NCBI RefSeq assembly: GCF_000308775.1
Contig: NZ_BAGJ01000103.1
Span: 62,001-126,000, forward strand
From: Nocardia testacea NBRC 100365
GTDB lineage: Bacteria > Actinomycetota > Actinomycetes > Mycobacteriales > Mycobacteriaceae
Direction: 5' to 3'
Length of the DNA: 64,000 nt
Shown here: piece after piece, positions 60,440 through 64,000 of the stretch
Position numbering within the stretch: the stretch's first letter is position 1
How the letters are laid out: each line of letters opens with the position of its first letter
Program-made: the position numbers and the translations under genes
Notes under the pieces: model-generated
What the model saw: the letters and a program-made list of their open reading frames with translations, nothing else
What the model was told of the DNA's origin: nothing
The model's database searches: none

Positions 60440-61135
60440 GTGTCCCGAATCCTCCGCGACCGACGGTTGGTCCTGCTAGTGTGCTGCGCCGCCCTCGTCT
60501 GCGCGGCGGCACTGCTGACCCCCCTGCCGAGCCCCGAGCAGATCCAGCAGTGGGCCGGGCAGGCCGGTCCCTACTTCCCGGTGCTGTTCTTCGTGGCACA
60601 CACCCTGATCACCATCGCGCCCCTCCCGCGGACCGTGTTCACGGTGGCCTCGGGCCTGCTGTTCGGACCCGTGGTCGGGCTCGCGGTGGCCGTGGGTGCC
60701 ACCGTGCTCAGCGCCGCGGCCGCCTTTCTGCTGGCGCGCGCCTACGGACGAGAGCGGGTGGGCATGTATCTCGACCATCCCACCGTGCGGATCGTGGACG
60801 AGCGTCTGCACCGGCGGGGCTGGCTGGCCGTGGGCGCGCTCCGATTGATCGCCTTCGCACCGTTCTCGGTGGTCAACTATTCCTGCGCCCTGTCCTCGAT
60901 CCGCTTCTGGCCGTATCTGGGCGCGACGGTGATCGGGATCCTGCCCGGCACCGCCGCCACCGTCATCCTGGCCGACGCGCTGACCGGCGGCACCCATCCG
61001 GTGATGGTGGGGGTCTCGATCGCCTGCATCGCCGCCGGGTTGCTGGGCCTGGTGATCGATCAGCGGTGGAAACCGGCGGTGGCGGAACCGGTGACCGTCC
61101 TCGACCGACCGTCGGAGGCGACACCGCGCCCATGA
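60440..61135 (+). CDS. VTT/TVP38-TMEM64 family membrane protein
   Basis: 231 residues with about six membrane helices. FTVASGLLFGPVVGLAVAVG with the conserved Gly and Pro, ARAYGRERVGMYL, and RLIAFAPFSVVNYSCALSSI with PYLGATVIGILPGTAAT are the DedA/VTT family pattern, with re-entrant loops used by lipid scramblases and DedA-type transporters. It probably moves lipids or an anion across the membrane. GTG 60440 begins the first helix. A small gene overlaps its stop (ATGA). Confidence 0.9.
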   Translation: MSRILRDRRLVLLVCCAALVCAAALLTPLPSPEQIQQWAGQAGPYFPVLFFVAHTLITIAPLPRTVFTVASGLLFGPVVGLAVAVGATVLSAAAAFLLARAYGRERVGMYLDHPTVRIVDERLHRRGWLAVGALRLIAFAPFSVVNYSCALSSIRFWPYLGATVIGILPGTAATVILADALTGGTHPVMVGVSIACIAAGLLGLVIDQRWKPAVAEPVTVLDRPSEATPRP

Positions 61136-61434
61136 TCCCCCGGCCGGCGGTGGTGGTGGCGCTCACCGCCGGCCCCGGAAATCCCCAGCCGGTGGATACG
61201 GCCGCACCGCAGCTTCCCGGCCCGACCGGATCGGCCGAATTCTCCGGCCGCGACCTGGCCGTGCCGAACACCGGCCGTGGCACCTCGGATGCGGTCAATG
61301 TGCGCTATCCGGCGCTCTACGAGACCGGCGCGGAGATCGCGACCCTCGAGCTCGAGATCCCCAACGACGGCGACGACCAACCGACCTGGCGGCTGTACCG
61401 TGTGCTGTCCGTGCCGGCGGCGGGTCAGGGCTGA
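61132..61434 (+). CDS. 100-residue hypothetical protein coupled to the VTT gene
   Basis: 100 residues, MIPRPAVVVALTAGPGNPQP to TWRLYRVLSVPAAGQG. Its ATG overlaps the VTT stop (ATGA), which favours real translation. Codon use is normal for the window (G/C-rich third positions). The sequence is Pro/Gly-rich at first and acidic in the middle (ATLELEIPNDGDDQPTW); no domain is recognised. Its last ten bases overlap the end of the converging gene at 61425. It could be a small secreted or cytoplasmic partner of the VTT protein. Confidence 0.55.
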   Translation: MIPRPAVVVALTAGPGNPQPVDTAAPQLPGPTGSAEFSGRDLAVPNTGRGTSDAVNVRYPALYETGAEIATLELEIPNDGDDQPTWRLYRVLSVPAAGQG

Positions 61435-63110
61435 TCCGTTTCCTCGCGGTCTTCCAGCGGCCAGCGCTCGAAGTCCGGCGGTTCGGCCACCTCGCGGATC
61501 GTGGCGGCGTGATCACTGTAGTAGCCCACATGGGCCGCGTCGGGATTGCGCCGGCCGGCCTCGGCCAGCCAGCTGTGCGCGTGGCACAGTACCTCGGCCA
61601 CGTCGTGGGCCGGATCGACCTCCAGCACCAGATCGCCGTGCTCGGGGGCGACCAGTATCGCGGCGCCGAGGTGCTGCAGGCACCGCCCGATCCCGTTGTC
61701 GTCGGCCAGCGCCCGATAGACGGTCAGGGCGCGCTGCCAGCAGCGCAGGGCGCCACGCGGTTCGCCGCGCGCCCAGGCGACCGCCCCCGCGACCTCGTGC
61801 ACGCGGGCCCAGCCGTCGGCGTTCTCGTCCTCGCGGGCGCGCAGTGCCGCCAGCTCCAGCCGATCCTGGGCGGCGTCGAGACGGCCCTGGTGAATATGCG
61901 CCACGGCGAGGTCGGTCAGCACACGTACCTGATTCGTCCGATCGTCACGTGGTAGCAGCCACCATGCCGCGCGCAATCGGTCCACGGCGGCGGCCAGCCT
62001 TTGCGGGGTGTCCGCCGATTCGAGCAGCGCCAGCCCGGCGGCGTGTTCGGCCCGGGCGCCGACCCCGGTGGCCCGTCGCCACCAGGGTCGCCATCGCCAC
62101 GGTGGTGGCTCCTCGGCCGTTCCCGCGCGCAACTCGATGGCCCGGTGGTGACCGCCCAGCACCGCCGGCCCGAGTTCGAGCAGATCCGCCGCGACCGACC
62201 GTATTTCGCTGTTGTCGGCCGGGCCGACGGCGTACCAGGTGCCGAGCGCGTCACCGATGCGAACCAGCTGGGCGGCCGTGGCCGGCGGGATGGCCGCGGC
62301 GAAATCACCGCGGCAGCTCTGGCGCACCAGTGCGCGCAGGCGCGGCTCCTCCACCGCGAACCAGCGGCGGGCCCGCGGGCCGAACGGCACTGTGGTGACC
62401 CCGATGGCCCAGCTGGTGGCCCGGTCGGCGCTGTGGCGCAGCAGCGCGAAAAGGGCCGCCTGCCAGATCGGCCCCGCGATCGCGGTGGCCCGGTCCGGTA
62501 CCGCCGGATACCTGACGAGCCGGTAGCGCTGGGTCTCATGACAGATCAGCACTCCGTCCGAGATCAGTTGCGCCAGCAGTCCGGTCGCGGTCCAGCGCTC
62601 GCCCAGGGCGATCGGCCGCTCCCCGGCCGCCGAGCTCCCGGTGTCCGGGAGGACGGCCAATTCCATGCCGACCGCCGTCAGGATCGCGTGCACGGTGGCG
62701 GCGTCGTACTCGGTGACCGGCAAGGCGTGCAGAGCGGCCGCGACCGGGTGGTCACCGAGTGCGTCATCGGGCTCGTCGCCGGGTTCCGGGGACGGCGACA
62801 GTGGTTGTGGGGCCGAGGGACCGGTGAGCGGCGGACCGTCCAGATCGGCGAGTAGATCGCGGCGGCGCCGCAACCGGCGCCGGTCCCGCCGTTCGGCGGT
62901 CAGCCGGAAACCGGTGTAGACCAGGGCCAGGACAACGAGTAGCACCGCCAGCCAGCGCAGTCCGGAGGCGACGAGCTGCACTTCGGCGCTGTCGCCGAAC
63001 GAGTTCATCACCAGATTGCGGCCCAATTCCAGCAGCAGGGCCGAGGCCAGCACCGACAGACCGCTCAACACCCCCGAGACGACCGGGGTCCGCGGTAGCG
63101 GTTCTCTCAT
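61425..63110 (-). CDS. Membrane-anchored protein with tetratricopeptide-like C-terminal half
   Basis: 561 residues. Two membrane helices near the N-terminus (about 10-35 and 50-72), a very basic stop (RRDRRRLRRRRDLLADLD), a Pro-rich linker, a globular middle (120-360), then helical repeats with alternating Ala/Leu/Tyr (VRVLTDLAVAHIHQGRLDAA, AGAVAWARGEPRGALRCWQR, NGIGRCLQHLGAAILV) resembling tetratricopeptide repeats. No catalytic motif is recognised. It overlaps the ABC permease upstream (ATGA), so it is in the same operon and may be an accessory or regulatory part of that uptake system. Confidence 0.7.
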   Translation of the reverse strand: MREPLPRTPVVSGVLSGLSVLASALLLELGRNLVMNSFGDSAEVQLVASGLRWLAVLLVVLALVYTGFRLTAERRDRRRLRRRRDLLADLDGPPLTGPSAPQPLSPSPEPGDEPDDALGDHPVAAALHALPVTEYDAATVHAILTAVGMELAVLPDTGSSAAGERPIALGERWTATGLLAQLISDGVLICHETQRYRLVRYPAVPDRATAIAGPIWQAALFALLRHSADRATSWAIGVTTVPFGPRARRWFAVEEPRLRALVRQSCRGDFAAAIPPATAAQLVRIGDALGTWYAVGPADNSEIRSVAADLLELGPAVLGGHHRAIELRAGTAEEPPPWRWRPWWRRATGVGARAEHAAGLALLESADTPQRLAAAVDRLRAAWWLLPRDDRTNQVRVLTDLAVAHIHQGRLDAAQDRLELAALRAREDENADGWARVHEVAGAVAWARGEPRGALRCWQRALTVYRALADDNGIGRCLQHLGAAILVAPEHGDLVLEVDPAHDVAEVLCHAHSWLAEAGRRNPDAAHVGYYSDHAATIREVAEPPDFERWPLEDREETDQP

Positions 63111-64000
63111 CGCAGCACCCCGCCGGTGAGGCCGGGCACGATCCAGCGCCGCCAGGTCGCCAGCACCAGCGCCACCGGTAGCAGGGCCGCGATGAGCGAA
63201 CCGGCAGCCAGCTGGGCGGCGTTCTCACCGAACTGTCGCGCCTCCCCCCACAGCAGCAGTGACCAGGGTGAGGCGCCGGCACCGCTGATCAGCAGTCCGA
63301 CGATGAAATCGTTCCAGACCTGGACGAATTCGAGTACCGCCACCGCGCCCAGCGCCGGGCCCGCCGAATCGAGAAGCCGGCGGCTGATGGTGCCCGGGGC
63401 CGCCAACCCGCGTAACGCGTCCGCCGCCGGGCTACCCGGCGGGGCCGCGATCGCGCCGCGCAGGATCAGGACCGCGATCGGCAGACCGGCCGCGGCGTGC
63501 ACGAGCACGAGCGGCACCCGGGTGCCGGACAGGCCGTGGTCGTCGATGAAAATGTCCAGCGCACCCAGATACGCCTGGACCGGCAGCACGGCCAGCACCA
63601 CCAGCGCGGTGACGAGGGTGCGGGTCGCCCATCCGGCGGGAGCCACCGCGAGCCGGTAGGCCAGTGGCGCGGCGGCGGCCACCACGATAACGGTCGCGAG
63701 CAGTGCCACCCAGAAGGTCGCCTCGACCGAATGCAGCAACCACCTGTCACGCCACACATCGGTGAACGCGGCCGCCGACCAACCGTCCGGCCCACGGAAG
63801 GCCACCACCGCGAGCACCACCAGCGGTACCACCGCGGCCACCGATACCGCGCCGATCACCACGCCCCGGGCCCGGCCGGCGACCGTATGGTCGGCAGGTG
63901 GGGCGGGCATCCGGTCGGCGGGATGGGCGGCGGGCGGGAAACCGGCGCGACGGTCCCGGAGGTCGGTCTGCAGCGCCCAGGCCGCCGCTCCCAGCAAGAC
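63107..64000 (-). CDS. Sugar-type ABC transporter permease (MalG-like), 5' end outside the window
   Basis: At least 297 residues; the frame is open to the window end, so the start is not visible. GVVIGAVSVAAVVPLVVLAV is a first helix; the region TFWVALLATVIVVAAAAPLA and AYRLAVAPAGWATRTLVTAL are typical of MalG-type permeases; the cytoplasmic coupling loop ADALRGLAAPGTISRRLLDS takes the place of the EAA loop; WNDFIVGLLISGAGASPW near the end is characteristic of carbohydrate permeases. It imports a sugar with an ATPase and a binding protein encoded elsewhere. The loop is degenerate (no EAA), which is unusual. Confidence 0.85.
   Translation of the reverse strand, partial: VLLGAAAWALQTDLRDRRAGFPPAAHPADRMPAPPADHTVAGRARGVVIGAVSVAAVVPLVVLAVVAFRGPDGWSAAAFTDVWRDRWLLHSVEATFWVALLATVIVVAAAAPLAYRLAVAPAGWATRTLVTALVVLAVLPVQAYLGALDIFIDDHGLSGTRVPLVLVHAAAGLPIAVLILRGAIAAPPGSPAADALRGLAAPGTISRRLLDSAGPALGAVAVLEFVQVWNDFIVGLLISGAGASPWSLLLWGEARQFGENAAQLAAGSLIAALLPVALVLATWRRWIVPGLTGGVLR

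Overview
The window is high-GC actinobacterial DNA. A secreted antigen-85-type esterase, an LppU-like lipoprotein, several DUF2236/MpaB-family genes, many TetR regulators and acyl-CoA catabolic genes point to the mycolic-acid bacteria (order Mycobacteriales), most likely Nocardia or a close relative. No rRNA, tRNA, CRISPR array, phage or intact insertion sequence was found.

Layout. 0-6 kb: an acyl-CoA catabolic block with the end of an HMG-CoA-lyase-type gene, an NTF2-fold protein, an acyl-CoA dehydrogenase and a phosphotransferase-family gene cut by an in-frame TAG; facing it are an acyl-CoA ligase and a cyclase-family hydrolase. 6-11 kb: a nitroreductase, a MarR regulator coupled to an MFS exporter with an unusual three-repeat C-terminal tail, an HxlR regulator remnant and a small secreted peptide. 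11.5-16.4 kb: a dienelactone-hydrolase family protein, a PepSY protein divergent from an OmpR-type two-component system, and a flavin monooxygenase. 16.5-24.2 kb: TetR/MFS/SGNH-hydrolase, a lipoprotein, an MBL-fold protein, a methyltransferase and an ABC exporter with a small HTH regulator. 24.3-31.8 kb: a DUF2236 remnant, TetR, SDR, enoyl-CoA hydratase, two NAD(P)-binding proteins, a 66-residue protein that shares a promoter pattern with the PepSY gene, an MHYT membrane protein and two small membrane proteins. 31.9-38 kb: a secreted lipase, a mycolyltransferase-like esterase, 6-phosphogluconate dehydrogenase and an amidohydrolase.

38-43.4 kb is decayed and reorganised. A TetR gene and a divergent epimerase gene have both lost their 5' ends at one junction, and a frameshifted DUF2236 copy lies next to two intact DUF2236 genes. 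A TetR gene sits among them, and the same inverted repeat (TGATAG-N16-CTATCA) occurs in front of both intact DUF2236 units.

43.4-64 kb: a molybdopterin oxidoreductase; a probable small protein, Sir2, YjbQ and Gfo/Idh/MocA operon; a second MHYT protein; a nucleoside hydrolase and an amidohydrolase; a one-domain IPT/TIG protein; a TetR plus FAD monooxygenase pair; the mutA-mutB-meaB operon for propionate-type catabolism; a VTT-domain membrane protein; a predicted tetratricopeptide-like membrane-anchored protein; and the end of a sugar-type ABC permease that runs off the window.

The two observations I rate highest are regulatory and can be read directly in the DNA. One is a triple CTTCAG array with identical geometry at two loci 16 kb apart, which suggests a small regulon of the local two-component system. 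The other is the duplicated -35/-10-overlapping operator of the DUF2236 cluster.
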